This document shows, piece by piece, positions 32,184 through 40,806 of a stretch of 57,090 nt of DNA (position 1 is the stretch's first letter; every line of letters begins with the position of its first letter). The translations under genes and the position numbers were made by a program. The notes beneath the pieces are model-generated. The model ran no database searches. It worked only from the letters and a program-made list of their open reading frames with translations, and was not told the DNA's origin. Source of the DNA: CAZJHX01 sp964545715 (GTDB lineage Bacteria > Myxococcota_A > UBA9042 > GCA-2863065); assembly GCA_964545715.1 (NCBI GenBank), contig CAZJHX010000063.1, positions 1 to 57,090 of the forward strand, read 5' to 3'.

Positions 32184-35100
32184 TCACGGCGAGCAGTTAT
32201 AGGGGTAGGTCCCGCTGGGATCCGAGCTCACGGCGCCAGTGCAGTCGTAGTAGCCCTGACCGCCTTTCCAACCGCATTTCAACTGCGTTGACGGACACGT
32301 GCTCGGGCACGACCCACCGCACTGCGGGACCTTCGCCACGCACAGGCTGTCCCACTGGGTCTGGCAACAGTAGCTGTCCAGCGCGCACACGCACGCCTCG
32401 ATCTCGGAGTCGCAGCAGCCGGTGGAGCCGTTTTGTTCGCAGCAGTTGCCGGTCCCCGCGCCCGGCGATGCGCCGCATTGCACCTCGCAGGTGACGCCGT
32501 TTTCACACCACTGCACTTTCGTGTCGCTGGCGCAGCAGCCCTGGAACGTGGTCGTGCAGCCGTCCTTGACCTTGACCCCGGACGAGCAGCTCCCGCCACC
32601 GCCACCGCTGGTCTCGCGGAACATAACCAGCAGCTCGTCGGTGAACTGCTGCGCCACGTTGTTCTGCTGGTTCTGGGTCATGTTGAACGCCGGTGACTCG
32701 TCGTTGCCGTTTTTGTCGCAGTTGTTGTCGATCCAACCCCAGGCCGGCGTGTTGAACACCGAGCCCGCCTCCGGGTACTTGTTGGAGTAGTTGGGCGCCA
32801 GCACCGGGCCGTCCCACTTTTTGGTGAAGGTGCCGCAGCAGCCTGCCCAGCAGTTGGACATGATCGTGGTCGACTTGCCGTTGAAAGTAACCGTGCCGTA
32901 CAGCGTGTGATGGCTCTCTATCTTCGGCGTGGCCTTCCAGACGATGCCCGCGCTCTTGATGAACTGATCGCCACCACGCAGCGCGAACTCGGACGTCGAT
33001 GTGAAGAGTCCGACGTCGCTGAACTTGGCCACGTTGTGCTGGAATGCGCCGTCGCCCGTCTGCTGATCCAGATCGATGTCCTTGCGCCACAGGTCCCCGT
33101 CCAGCGCGACATTGCCCGCAAACATGTCGGGCCCGGCCTCAAGCGGATAGCGCGCCAGCACGATCCAGCCGCCGCCGTCCGTCGTCATCTCGCAATAGAA
33201 CTGCTGCGCGGGCGCGCCCCCCAGCGACAGCCAGTACATCCCGTCACCGTCAGCGGCGCCCGCGTCCACAATCGCCTTGCAGGACGATGCCGGCAGCTCT
33301 GCGTCGCCCAGCTTGGGCTCGGGATCAACGCATGCGCCGGCCGTACAGACCAGGTCCCCACATGGGACGGGATCGCCCTCAAGAGCGGTGCCGTCGGCGT
33401 TGCATGTGACCTTGGAGTTGCCGTCGCAGGTCGTCAGGTTCGGCACACAGGCATCACAGGCCCCAAAGTAGGCCTCGATCGCGTCGATCACGATGTCGTC
33501 CCGCGTCGTCGCTCCGTTGCCCCGGCAGACCGCCACGTATCGCGCCTTCACCCCGATCTCTACCGGGTACTTGGCCAGCGAGGCCTTGAAGATCTTCAGA
33601 TGCTTGAAGTGCTTCAGGTCGTTGGCCATGTCGCCCGCAAAGATCTGCGTCTTGGGGTCGTTGCCGCACGATTTGTTGCCGGACTTCTCCACACACGCCT
33701 GGCTGCACGCCTTGCTGGTGCGATTGCCGGTCAGCACAACCCCCAGCAGGTCGCGTGACGCGCCGTAATCGGCGATCACGCACCCCGAGACCGACACGCC
33801 GTCGATCTCGGACATGCCGCCGGAGGAGTAGTCCAGCCCAGTCGTCTCGCCGTCCACCGCCAGCACGTTCTCGGGCGAGCACACGTCCACGGCGTTGACC
33901 GCCTCGGCCACGGCGCTCTTCGGCAACCGATCGAGCGCGCCGCCCACACAGGCGCCGCCGTCGCAGGCGTCCCCAAACGTGCACTGCTCGGCGTCGCTAC
34001 ACACGGCCGTCTCCCCCTCTGGGCAGGTGCTGCTCATGACCGCGTTGACCTCGGACGCCGTCAGGGCGCGGCTGTAGATGCGAATGTCATCCAGCTTGCC
34101 GTCAAACGGGGTCTTCTCGTCGTAGTTCCCCGCGCCGATCCACAGCGGGTGCTCGGTCTGGACCACCGGGCCCCCGTTGCCCGTGTACTCGCCTCCCACG
34201 TCCTCGCCGTTGACGTACAGGCTCATGTCGTTCAGCCCATTGACGACCGCCGCCACGTGCATCCATTGACCGTACGGCGCCGGCAGGATCGCGCCCTTGG
34301 ACCGACGGGAGTTTCCCGACCCAAAGCCACCGCCATCGCCGAGGTTGATCGACAGGGCGCTGCCTTGAACCGCAAACCAGTACCCGGCGTACACGCTGGC
34401 GTCGGTATCGGTGAACAGGATCTTGCCGCCGTTTCCCAGCGGCCGGACCCACGCCGTAAACGTGACCGGCGGGGACAAATCGTTGAGCACGTCACCGACC
34501 TCCACCCGGGATCCCAACGCGCCAAGCTCCAGCGCGCCGCCGAGGCGCCCGTCGGTCCACGTGCTGTTGTGCACCACACCCTCGGCGCCACCGACCGGCT
34601 CCGCGGCGACCAGCCCTTCGTTCTCGTCCAGCGGCCACCAGGCCCGCAGATCCGGGTCACAGCCGCCGTTCGCGCAGCCGCCCGGCGGACAGCCCTGAAG
34701 CAGCGTCGTGGCGGTGCCGTCGCCATTGCATTGGAAGGCCTGGTCTCCGTCGCAGTACTTGGCGCCGGCCTCGCAGACCACGTCCAGGCAGGCGTCGACC
34801 ACGCACACTTTGTCGCCGCACGGCGCACCGTCATCCACGGGCCCGGCACCGATCGCGTCGCACACTTTCACGGCGTTGCCGGCGCAGAAGGTCGCCCCCG
34901 GCGTGCACGCCTGAGGCGCACACTGCGACTCGCCGTCCTCGCAGTAGACCCCGGCGCCACACGACTGCAGCACGACCGTGCTCAGCCCATCGGCGGCACA
35001 CTTGGTCACGTCGCTGCCGACGCAGTACACGGCGTCAGGCACGCACACTTTGTCCAGGCACGCGCCGTCCACGCAGACGTCATCGCCGCAGTCCACAGCG

Positions 35101-36305
35101 TCGCCGACGGTGCCAGACCCCAGGGCGTTGCACGTGGTGGCGCCGTTGCCGTCGCACACGGGCTGGTCCGGTGTGCACACCCACGGCGCGCATACCGCAG
35201 AGGCATCACCTTCGTTGCACCACGTCCCCACGGCGCAGTCCGTCACGTCGAAGAACGTGCCGTCCGGCGAGCACGTGGCCAGCGTCATATCTCCGGAGCA
35301 GAAGGTCGTCGCCGCCGGGCAGACGACGGAGACACACTCGCCGGCAATGCAAAGCGCCTCGCCGCCGCAGTCGTCCGAGGTGACGACGCTCAAGCCGTCC
35401 TGGGCGCATAAGACCGCCGTGTTGTCGTCACAATAAGCGGGCCCAACAGTGCACACGTGGTCGACACATGCGGCCTCCCCGGCCTCGGCCACGCAGGTCT
35501 GGGTGGCGGTGCACGGCGTACCCGGCAAGAACGCGCTGCCGTCCTCGGTGCACGCGGCCACCGCTCCCTGGAGGCAGTAGGTCGCGCCCGTCTCGCACAC
35601 ATCCACCGCGCAATGCCCGGCCAGGCAGTGGTAGATGTCCGGACAGTCCGTGTTCGACATGCACTGCACGCACTCGCCCAGCTCCTTGTCGCAGAGCAAC
35701 CCGGCGGCCGTGCAGTCCTTGTCGCTGACGCACGACAGGCTCACGATGCATTCTTTGCCGGAGCACTTCTCGTCGTCGCCGCAGTCCTCGTCCGCCAGGC
35801 AGTCCACGCACTCACCGATCGTCTTGTCGCACACCTGATCGGTGCAATCCTTGGAGCTGGCGCAGGCGTCAAACGGCACGCACAGCTGCCCGGTGCAGTG
35901 CGCGTCGCCCTCGCAATCCTCGTCCGCGGCGCACTCGACCGTCTTGCACAGCTGGTCGGGCGTGCACAGCTCTCCATCGGCGCAATCCGCGACGGTCACA
36001 CACTCCACGCAGGTCTTGCTGAGGGGATCGCACAACAGGTTGAACTCGCTGCACGCTTTGTCCGAATCGCACGTCTCGGGTGGCGTCGCGGGCCCTGGAT
36101 CCGGTGTCGGTGGGACGTCCGGCGCGTCCTTTGGCAGCGCGCTGCCGTCCTCGGGCGACGGCCCGGCGTCGTCGTCCTCCACCGCAGTATCCGTCAAAGT
36201 CTGGAGCGTCGGTGTCTCCGGCTCATCACCACTGCACGCCAACAGCGCGCACAGGGCAAGTGGGCAGATCCATCGCCCGCACGTTGAGAAGATCAGGTCC
36301 CGCAT
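32184..36305 (-). CDS. 1373-residue Cys-rich lipoprotein with LamG and fibrinogen-like domains
   Basis: A very large lipoprotein (lipobox ALLAC, Cys24) with over 100 Cys. Order: an acidic linker (25-75); Cys-rich repeats with DKxCS and CTPDQLCK motifs (80-240); about eight repeats of the form xxCxPxAxYCxGNxxxxC (240-555); a LamG/concanavalin-like domain (about 560-765; LRAWWPLDENEG, FTAWVRPLGNG, DDIRIYSRALTASEV); a region like a discoidin or carbohydrate-binding fold (790-960); a fibrinogen-related domain (about 1015-1240; QQFYCEMTTDGGGWIVL, FTDELLVMFRE); and a terminal Cys-rich module (CVCALDSYCCQTQWDSLC). LamG and fibrinogen-like domains bind sugars or proteins in known cases; surface adhesion or prey or matrix recognition is inferred. 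Confidence 0.88.
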   Translation of the reverse strand: MRDLIFSTCGRWICPLALCALLACSGDEPETPTLQTLTDTAVEDDDAGPSPEDGSALPKDAPDVPPTPDPGPATPPETCDSDKACSEFNLLCDPLSKTCVECVTVADCADGELCTPDQLCKTVECAADEDCEGDAHCTGQLCVPFDACASSKDCTDQVCDKTIGECVDCLADEDCGDDEKCSGKECIVSLSCVSDKDCTAAGLLCDKELGECVQCMSNTDCPDIYHCLAGHCAVDVCETGATYCLQGAVAACTEDGSAFLPGTPCTATQTCVAEAGEAACVDHVCTVGPAYCDDNTAVLCAQDGLSVVTSDDCGGEALCIAGECVSVVCPAATTFCSGDMTLATCSPDGTFFDVTDCAVGTWCNEGDASAVCAPWVCTPDQPVCDGNGATTCNALGSGTVGDAVDCGDDVCVDGACLDKVCVPDAVYCVGSDVTKCAADGLSTVVLQSCGAGVYCEDGESQCAPQACTPGATFCAGNAVKVCDAIGAGPVDDGAPCGDKVCVVDACLDVVCEAGAKYCDGDQAFQCNGDGTATTLLQGCPPGGCANGGCDPDLRAWWPLDENEGLVAAEPVGGAEGVVHNSTWTDGRLGGALELGALGSRVEVGDVLNDLSPPVTFTAWVRPLGNGGKILFTDTDASVYAGYWFAVQGSALSINLGDGGGFGSGNSRRSKGAILPAPYGQWMHVAAVVNGLNDMSLYVNGEDVGGEYTGNGGPVVQTEHPLWIGAGNYDEKTPFDGKLDDIRIYSRALTASEVNAVMSSTCPEGETAVCSDAEQCTFGDACDGGACVGGALDRLPKSAVAEAVNAVDVCSPENVLAVDGETTGLDYSSGGMSEIDGVSVSGCVIADYGASRDLLGVVLTGNRTSKACSQACVEKSGNKSCGNDPKTQIFAGDMANDLKHFKHLKIFKASLAKYPVEIGVKARYVAVCRGNGATTRDDIVIDAIEAYFGACDACVPNLTTCDGNSKVTCNADGTALEGDPVPCGDLVCTAGACVDPEPKLGDAELPASSCKAIVDAGAADGDGMYWLSLGGAPAQQFYCEMTTDGGGWIVLARYPLEAGPDMFAGNVALDGDLWRKDIDLDQQTGDGAFQHNVAKFSDVGLFTSTSEFALRGGDQFIKSAGIVWKATPKIESHHTLYGTVTFNGKSTTIMSNCWAGCCGTFTKKWDGPVLAPNYSNKYPEAGSVFNTPAWGWIDNNCDKNGNDESPAFNMTQNQQNNVAQQFTDELLVMFRETSGGGGGSCSSGVKVKDGCTTTFQGCCASDTKVQWCENGVTCEVQCGASPGAGTGNCCEQNGSTGCCDSEIEACVCALDSYCCQTQWDSLCVAKVPQCGGSCPSTCPSTQLKCGWKGGQGYYDCTGAVSSDPSGTYPYNCSP

Positions 36306-36358
36306 CCAGTGTTTATACGGGCAACGGCACCGGGTGCGCTAGCGTTCACCGCCGCGCT

Positions 36359-38119
36359 TTAGAACTCGGTGCCGCACTCAGCGAAGTGGGTGTTGCACTC
36401 GCCGCCTTTCATGTGCGGCTCGAGGCAAGCATAGAAGGTGTCCAGATCGCCCTTGCACTCGCCCGCGATGCAGTCCTGGATGTCGCCGCACTCGTCCAGG
36501 CACGCGCCCAACGCCGCCAGCTCGGTCGGGCAGAACTGGGTGCCGCAGGCCGTGACTTTGGGGGTCATGCACTGCGCGCAGCCCAAGCCGTCGGCGATCA
36601 GGCAGCCCACGTAGCAGCCACCGTCGCCCTCGGAGCACAGGTCCAGGCAGCCGGAGAAGGTCGGGCACTTGCCGTCGCCGCCACCGCCGCCAAACGGACT
36701 GGTCGTGATGATGTAGTTCAGGCACATCTCGTCCAGCGAGCTGTCGCCCCAGGTCACGTGGGTCGGCTCCAGCTGCTCGCCGTTGACGACCGGCTGGTTG
36801 GCGGCGCTGTTGTCGTAGGTGCACGTCAGGCGGATCGTGTCGCCGGGCTGCACTTTGACCGGGTTGCCCTCCTCGTACAGGTAGAACTGCTGCCAGTTGA
36901 AGTCCCACTGGGGCACGTCCACGATGCACTGCTTGCTGCCGTCGCTGCGCTCGACCTCCACATGGATACTCTTGCCCAGCATGTGCATGTGCGGCGTCGT
37001 GCCCACGATGGTGGCCGAGATCGGCAGCTGAAACTCTACCTGCTGCACCGAGTTCGGGTCGCCGGCCTCCACGCTCAAGCCGCCGTAGGCCAGCGGGCTG
37101 ATCGTGACCAGCGCTTCGGGCGTCTCGCCATCGGGTAGCGTCCAAAGCTCGATCTTCGTGCGGTCGGGGGACGGCGGCGCGCCCTCCAGCGGCAGGGCGC
37201 TGTAGTGCACCTGCATGACGATCTTGGACTTGGCCGGGATGCGAATCGCGGAGCCCTTGGGCGTCGTAAACGGCGTGCTGCCGGGCACCCAGCCGCCGAG
37301 CGTGCCGCCGCCGACCTTGGGCCCACCGAAGCAGCGATAGCCGGGCGTGTCGGGGTCCTTGGCGACCAGCGCGTCCATCTCTGCGATGGCGTCCTCCTCG
37401 ACCAGGTACAGCAGCACGTGGTGAACGATCTTCTGGGCGTCCGGCTTCACGAAGACCGCGGTGATGAACGTGTCGCTCTCAAACGTGTGGTCCAGCGGCA
37501 GGCAGCGGTAGTCGTCGGGCTGCGTCACGTCTGCGGTGTAGTCCACCCCCGCGTCCAGGACCAGGCTCGGGTCGCCGAGCGCGGCGCCGTCTGGGATCGC
37601 CGGCTTCACGTAGTCCGCTTCGTCGCCCAGCGGCATACCGTCGGCCACCCAGTCGGCCACCGACTGCTTCTGCTCAGCGGTCAAAATGCGCTCCTCGCGC
37701 ATGGGGTGGCAGTCGGGATCGGGCATCCACGGCGGCATGCGCCCGGCACCCACGGAGTCCGCGACCAGGCCGCCCATGGCTTTGACCTCGTCATAATTGG
37801 TCAGCGGGAAGGGGCCGATGCCCTCGTCGGTGTGACACTGCCCGCAGTTGGCCTCAATGATGGGCCGAACCGCCGCGTGCCAGGTGGCCGTCGGGGGGAC
37901 GTCGATGCCGGTGGCGCCGCCGGTGGGCTCGTCGATGCCGGTGTCGCCGCCGGTCGGGTCGTCGATGCCGGTGTCGCCGCCGGTCGGGTCATCCACGCCG
38001 GTATCGGACGTCACGGCCTGCCCGGCGTCGTCACCACCGCCGGATGTCGCGGTTTTGCCGCCGTCATCGCCGCAGGCGCAGATCAGGAGTGTGCAACAAA
38101 AAACAACCGCAACGCGCAT
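36359..38119 (-). CDS. Cytochrome c/PHM-type copper monooxygenase lipoprotein
   Basis: A 586-residue lipoprotein (LICAC, Cys16) with a repeated acidic linker (three 10-residue units, 41-70). A cytochrome c-type motif CGQCH (92-96) with downstream Met residues is followed by the two-copper type II ascorbate-dependent monooxygenase fold. All six ligands of the PHM family can be placed: CuH by His233, His234 (VHHVLLYL) and His305 (QVHYS); CuM by His377, His379 (PHMHMLG) and Met465 (DEMCLNY). A Cys-rich tail (about 485-586) ends the protein. The ATG at 38119 has GGAGGT 6 bases upstream. It would hydroxylate a substrate outside the cytoplasm with electrons possibly delivered by its own haem (inference). 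It is 53 bases before the fibrinogen-like gene on the same strand. Confidence 0.92.
   Translation of the reverse strand: MRVAVVFCCTLLICACGDDGGKTATSGGGDDAGQAVTSDTGVDDPTGGDTGIDDPTGGDTGIDEPTGGATGIDVPPTATWHAAVRPIIEANCGQCHTDEGIGPFPLTNYDEVKAMGGLVADSVGAGRMPPWMPDPDCHPMREERILTAEQKQSVADWVADGMPLGDEADYVKPAIPDGAALGDPSLVLDAGVDYTADVTQPDDYRCLPLDHTFESDTFITAVFVKPDAQKIVHHVLLYLVEEDAIAEMDALVAKDPDTPGYRCFGGPKVGGGTLGGWVPGSTPFTTPKGSAIRIPAKSKIVMQVHYSALPLEGAPPSPDRTKIELWTLPDGETPEALVTISPLAYGGLSVEAGDPNSVQQVEFQLPISATIVGTTPHMHMLGKSIHVEVERSDGSKQCIVDVPQWDFNWQQFYLYEEGNPVKVQPGDTIRLTCTYDNSAANQPVVNGEQLEPTHVTWGDSSLDEMCLNYIITTSPFGGGGGDGKCPTFSGCLDLCSEGDGGCYVGCLIADGLGCAQCMTPKVTACGTQFCPTELAALGACLDECGDIQDCIAGECKGDLDTFYACLEPHMKGGECNTHFAECGTEF
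37910..37999 (-). repeat. Three 30-base units coding an acidic linker in the copper monooxygenase
   Basis: Three near-identical in-frame units encode GVDDPTGGDT, GIDDPTGGDT and GIDEPTGGAT. The high identity of two of them at DNA level suggests recent slippage or expansion of a spacer between the lipid anchor and the enzyme. Confidence 0.75.
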
Positions 38120-38164
38120 GTGAGACCTCCAAGGAGGCCGGATGCTACCACAATGAATGGGAAT

Positions 38165-38497
38165 TCAGCGCTGGTTTTGGTCCGCGTGGGGACGGGCGCC
38201 GGGGCCACGCACAAGCACTAACTCGTAGCTGTTGCCGCGCAGGACGGTGACGCGGTCGACCAGCCACAGGGCGATCGACTTGGGAGCGCCGTTGGTGCGG
38301 AGACTGAGCGCACGACGAACGCTGACGCGCGCACCGGCCGGCGGCACAAACCCGCGTGTGTGCAGGGTCAGCTCCTGGTCGGCGTATCCCACGATCTCCG
38401 CGCGTGTGATCATGCCGTGCCATTCGATCAGCACGTGACGCACACGAGCGCGCGCTTTGGGCGCCTCGACGGGCACAGCTTTGGTTTGTCTCTTCAC
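38165..38497 (-). CDS. Small beta-rich protein, possibly PilZ-like
   Basis: A 110-residue protein. The GTG at 38497 is chosen because GGAGG ends 5 bases before it; the in-frame ATG at 38509 overlaps that ribosome site. After a basic N-terminus (KRQTKAVPVEAPKARARVR) the rest is beta-strand-like (RHVLIEWHGMITRAEIVGYAD, RVSVRRALSLRTNG, SYELVLVRG) and has a layout like PilZ or other small beta-barrels, but the RxxxR and D/NxSxxG c-di-GMP motifs are not clear. It is followed by 45 bases of spacer on the same strand as the genes around it. No function is assigned. Confidence 0.55.
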   Translation of the reverse strand: MKRQTKAVPVEAPKARARVRHVLIEWHGMITRAEIVGYADQELTLHTRGFVPPAGARVSVRRALSLRTNGAPKSIALWLVDRVTVLRGNSYELVLVRGPGARPHADQNQR

Positions 38498-38502
38498 GGG
38501 CA

Positions 38503-38507
38503 CCTCC
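38503..38507 (-). promoter_or_regulatory. Ribosome binding site deciding a GTG start
   Basis: GGAGG on the minus strand, 5 bases from the GTG at 38497; it overlaps the competing ATG at 38509, which is therefore unlikely to be used. Confidence 0.5.
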
Positions 38508-38640
38508 ATCAACATCACGAGTGTCCCCACGCAGTCACTAGTCCTAGCAACGCGCATACCAGAGGTGCTATTCCATCGCAGACCCCCGTTCAGCGATCTA
38601 GCGGCCGCGACACGGCTGTCATATCAGGTGCGCAAAAAAG

Positions 38641-39162
38641 TCAGAGTAGATCGATGGAGAGGCGGGCTGTTCCCTTGAAGCTGACGTCGGCCGGCGGCAC
38701 CACCGCGTCGAGCTCGCTCGCGATCTGAAAGCCCTCCAGAATGTAGGGCACCAGATTCAGCGCGCGATTCACCTCAAACGCGACGCTGCGGACGTCGCCC
38801 GGCGCAAAACTCCAGGCCAGAAGGCGGCGCTTCAGCGCGGTTCCCTCGGTCGTCGGCTCGACATACAGCAGCAGCGAGTCCATGAATTCGAAGGTGCCGC
38901 CTGCGGTATCGGTGATGTCGAACTGGACGTCCTCTACAAAGATGCCGGCGGGCTCCTGCGGCAGCTCCTGCTCCCACAGCTGTGGCGGAATGGTGTGCTT
39001 GTTCACGCGCCTGCCCAGGTCGTGCCGGGCGACGTTGCCCTCGATAACGGCCTCGTCCAGCGGCTGCTCCTGCTCGAAGTCAAAGATGCCGCAGCCCGCC
39101 ACCGAGGACATCAGCGACAACATTGTTACTATGCGCGTCGTGAACACCACCGCGCCCAGCAT
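38641..39162 (-). CDS. Small lipoprotein, function unknown
   Basis: A protein of about 160-173 residues with a lipobox SSVAGC. The exact start is open: ATG 39162, GTG 39147 or ATG 39123; 39162 and 39147 give a signal with a positive charge (TTR), 39123 gives a very short signal without one. The mature part is beta-rich (DVQFDITDTAGGTFEFM, LLLYVEPTTEG, VAFEVNRALNLVPYIL), like the LEA14/water-stress or lipid-binding-like small lipoproteins, but the match is weak. The frame stays open far upstream, but that part lies antisense to the glycosyltransferase gene at 39179 and is left out. It is divergent from that gene by 16 bases. Confidence 0.7.
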   Translation of the reverse strand: MLGAVVFTTRIVTMLSLMSSVAGCGIFDFEQEQPLDEAVIEGNVARHDLGRRVNKHTIPPQLWEQELPQEPAGIFVEDVQFDITDTAGGTFEFMDSLLLYVEPTTEGTALKRRLLAWSFAPGDVRSVAFEVNRALNLVPYILEGFQIASELDAVVPPADVSFKGTARLSIDLL

Positions 39163-39178
39163 AACGCAGGAGCCCTGA

Positions 39179-39979
39179 GTGCCGCGCGTCTCGGTCGTCA
39201 TCCCGACGTGGAACCGCTCCGCAGAGCTGGCGGAGGCCATCGCGTCCGTGCGGGCGCAGTCCTTCGATGACTGGGAGTGCATCGTGGCCGACGACGGCTC
39301 GCCGGACGACACGGCCGCAATCGTTGACGAGGTGGTCAAGCGCGACCATCGGGTGCGGTATCTCCACCAGGAGAACCAGGGCGCCCCGGGCGCGACCCGC
39401 AACTTCGGCGTGACGGCCGCAAAGAGCGACCTGATCGCCTTCCTGGACGACGACGACCTGTGGCTGCCGGGCAAGCTCGCGGCGCAGGTTGCGTTGATGG
39501 ACGCCGAGCCGGACGTGGGCCTGTCTTTCACGCGGTGCCAGCGCTTTGGCGGGGACGACGGCGCGTGGCCGGACCCGCCCGTGTCCGAGCAACCCACGCT
39601 GGAGGAGCTGATCGGCGGCAACATCATCCCGTGCTCGTCGGTGATCGTGCGGCGCGACGTGTTGGAGCGCGCCGGCCCGTTCGACACCCAGCTGCGCTTC
39701 GGCGAGGACTTCGAGCTGTGGCTGCGCATCGCCCGCATCGCGCCGCTGCGGTACCTGTCCGACATTCACCTGCGCTACCGGGTGCACCCGGGCGGGATCT
39801 CCACCAACCTGGACGTCGAGCTGGCCGCGCTGGGCGAGATCTACGACCGCGCGCGCGGCTGGGGCGTGCCCGAGACTGCGTTGCGGCGCCCGATGAAGGC
39901 CTTGCACAAGCGTCGCGCCGCCCATGCCGGCGGTCTGTTGGCCGCCCTGCCCCACTGGTGGCGCTGGTGCACGACGTGA
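39179..39979 (+). CDS. Family 2 glycosyltransferase
   Basis: A 266-residue GT-A fold transferase. It begins with the family opening VSVVIPTWNR; the nucleotide-binding Asp is in VADDGSPDD (residues near 39-47), the metal-binding motif in FLDDDDLW, and the acceptor-side motif is FGEDFELWLRI. The GTG at 39179 follows AGGAG by 7 bases. The C-terminal part is short and basic, with no membrane segment. It would add a sugar to a lipid-linked or surface glycan in the cytoplasm. It heads a four-gene set with an ABC polysaccharide exporter and a second glycosyltransferase. Confidence 0.92.
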   Translation: MPRVSVVIPTWNRSAELAEAIASVRAQSFDDWECIVADDGSPDDTAAIVDEVVKRDHRVRYLHQENQGAPGATRNFGVTAAKSDLIAFLDDDDLWLPGKLAAQVALMDAEPDVGLSFTRCQRFGGDDGAWPDPPVSEQPTLEELIGGNIIPCSSVIVRRDVLERAGPFDTQLRFGEDFELWLRIARIAPLRYLSDIHLRYRVHPGGISTNLDVELAALGEIYDRARGWGVPETALRRPMKALHKRRAAHAGGLLAALPHWWRWCTT

Positions 39980-40026
39980 CCGTTCTGGTTGACGCGCCCA
40001 CGGGCGTGCGCTAACCCATCCGCGCG

Positions 40027-40806
40027 ATGGTCCGATTGGTATCAAACGTGTGGGAGTACCGGGAGTTGACGGGCAATCTCGTCCGCCGGGAGGTGCTCGC
40101 GCGCTACAAGCAGTCGCTGCTTGGACCGGCCTGGGCGCTGCTGCAGCCGCTGCTGCTCATGCTCACGTTCACGTTTGTGCAGACCTTTGTGAAGTTCCCA
40201 AGCGACGGGCTCCCCTATCCCATCTTCGCCTATTCGGCGCTGCTGCCCTGGACGATGTTTCAAAGCGCGGTGACGCTGTCCACGCCGTCGATCGTGCTCA
40301 ACGCGGGCATCATCAAGAAGATCTACTTTCCGCGTGAGGTCTTTCCGGTCGCAGCCACGCTGGTCTCGCTCTTTGACTTCTTCATGGCCTTCACCGTGCT
40401 GTTGGGCCTCATGTGGTACTACGACGTGACGCCCAACCCGTGGATTGCGCTGCTGCCCGTGCTGCTGATCATCCAGCTGACCTTCTCGCTGGGCGTGGGA
40501 CTCATCACCAGCGCGCTGGGCACCTTCAAGCGCGACATCATCTTTGCGGCGTTCTTCGTTCTCCAGATCTGGATGTACGCGTCCCCCGTCATCTACCCGC
40601 TCAGCGCCGTCCCGGCGGAGTGGAAGACGCTGTATCTGCTCAACCCGATGGCCGGCATCATCGACTCGTTTCGCACGGTCATGATCGGCAGCGGCCCCCC
40701 GGACACGATGGCGCTGGCGTTCGGTGCGGCGGGCGCGCTGCTGGCGCTGATCGTCGGTTATTCGGTCTTCAAAGGGCTGGAGCGGTGGTACGCCGATGTT
40801 GTCTAA
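40027..40806 (+). CDS. Polysaccharide ABC exporter permease (Wzm-like)
   Basis: A 259-residue membrane protein of the ABC-2 type. It begins with the typical cytoplasmic lead-in ELTGNLVRREVLARYKQS, followed by SLLGPAWALLQPLL, and has six hydrophobic segments. The re-entrant region (FPREVFPVAATLVSLFDF) and the SPVIYPLSAVP and LLNPMAGIIDSFR signatures are those of Wzm/TagG permeases. It pairs with the ATPase gene that overlaps it by 11 bases, forming a two-component exporter of a completed polysaccharide or a lipid-linked glycan across the inner membrane. Confidence 0.94.
   Translation: MVRLVSNVWEYRELTGNLVRREVLARYKQSLLGPAWALLQPLLLMLTFTFVQTFVKFPSDGLPYPIFAYSALLPWTMFQSAVTLSTPSIVLNAGIIKKIYFPREVFPVAATLVSLFDFFMAFTVLLGLMWYYDVTPNPWIALLPVLLIIQLTFSLGVGLITSALGTFKRDIIFAAFFVLQIWMYASPVIYPLSAVPAEWKTLYLLNPMAGIIDSFRTVMIGSGPPDTMALAFGAAGALLALIVGYSVFKGLERWYADVV

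Noticed and set aside
39163..39765. N-terminal extension of the small lipoprotein gene at 38641
   Set aside because: The frame remains open upstream only opposite the GT2 gene, which has clear motifs; the lipobox fixes the start near 39123-39162.
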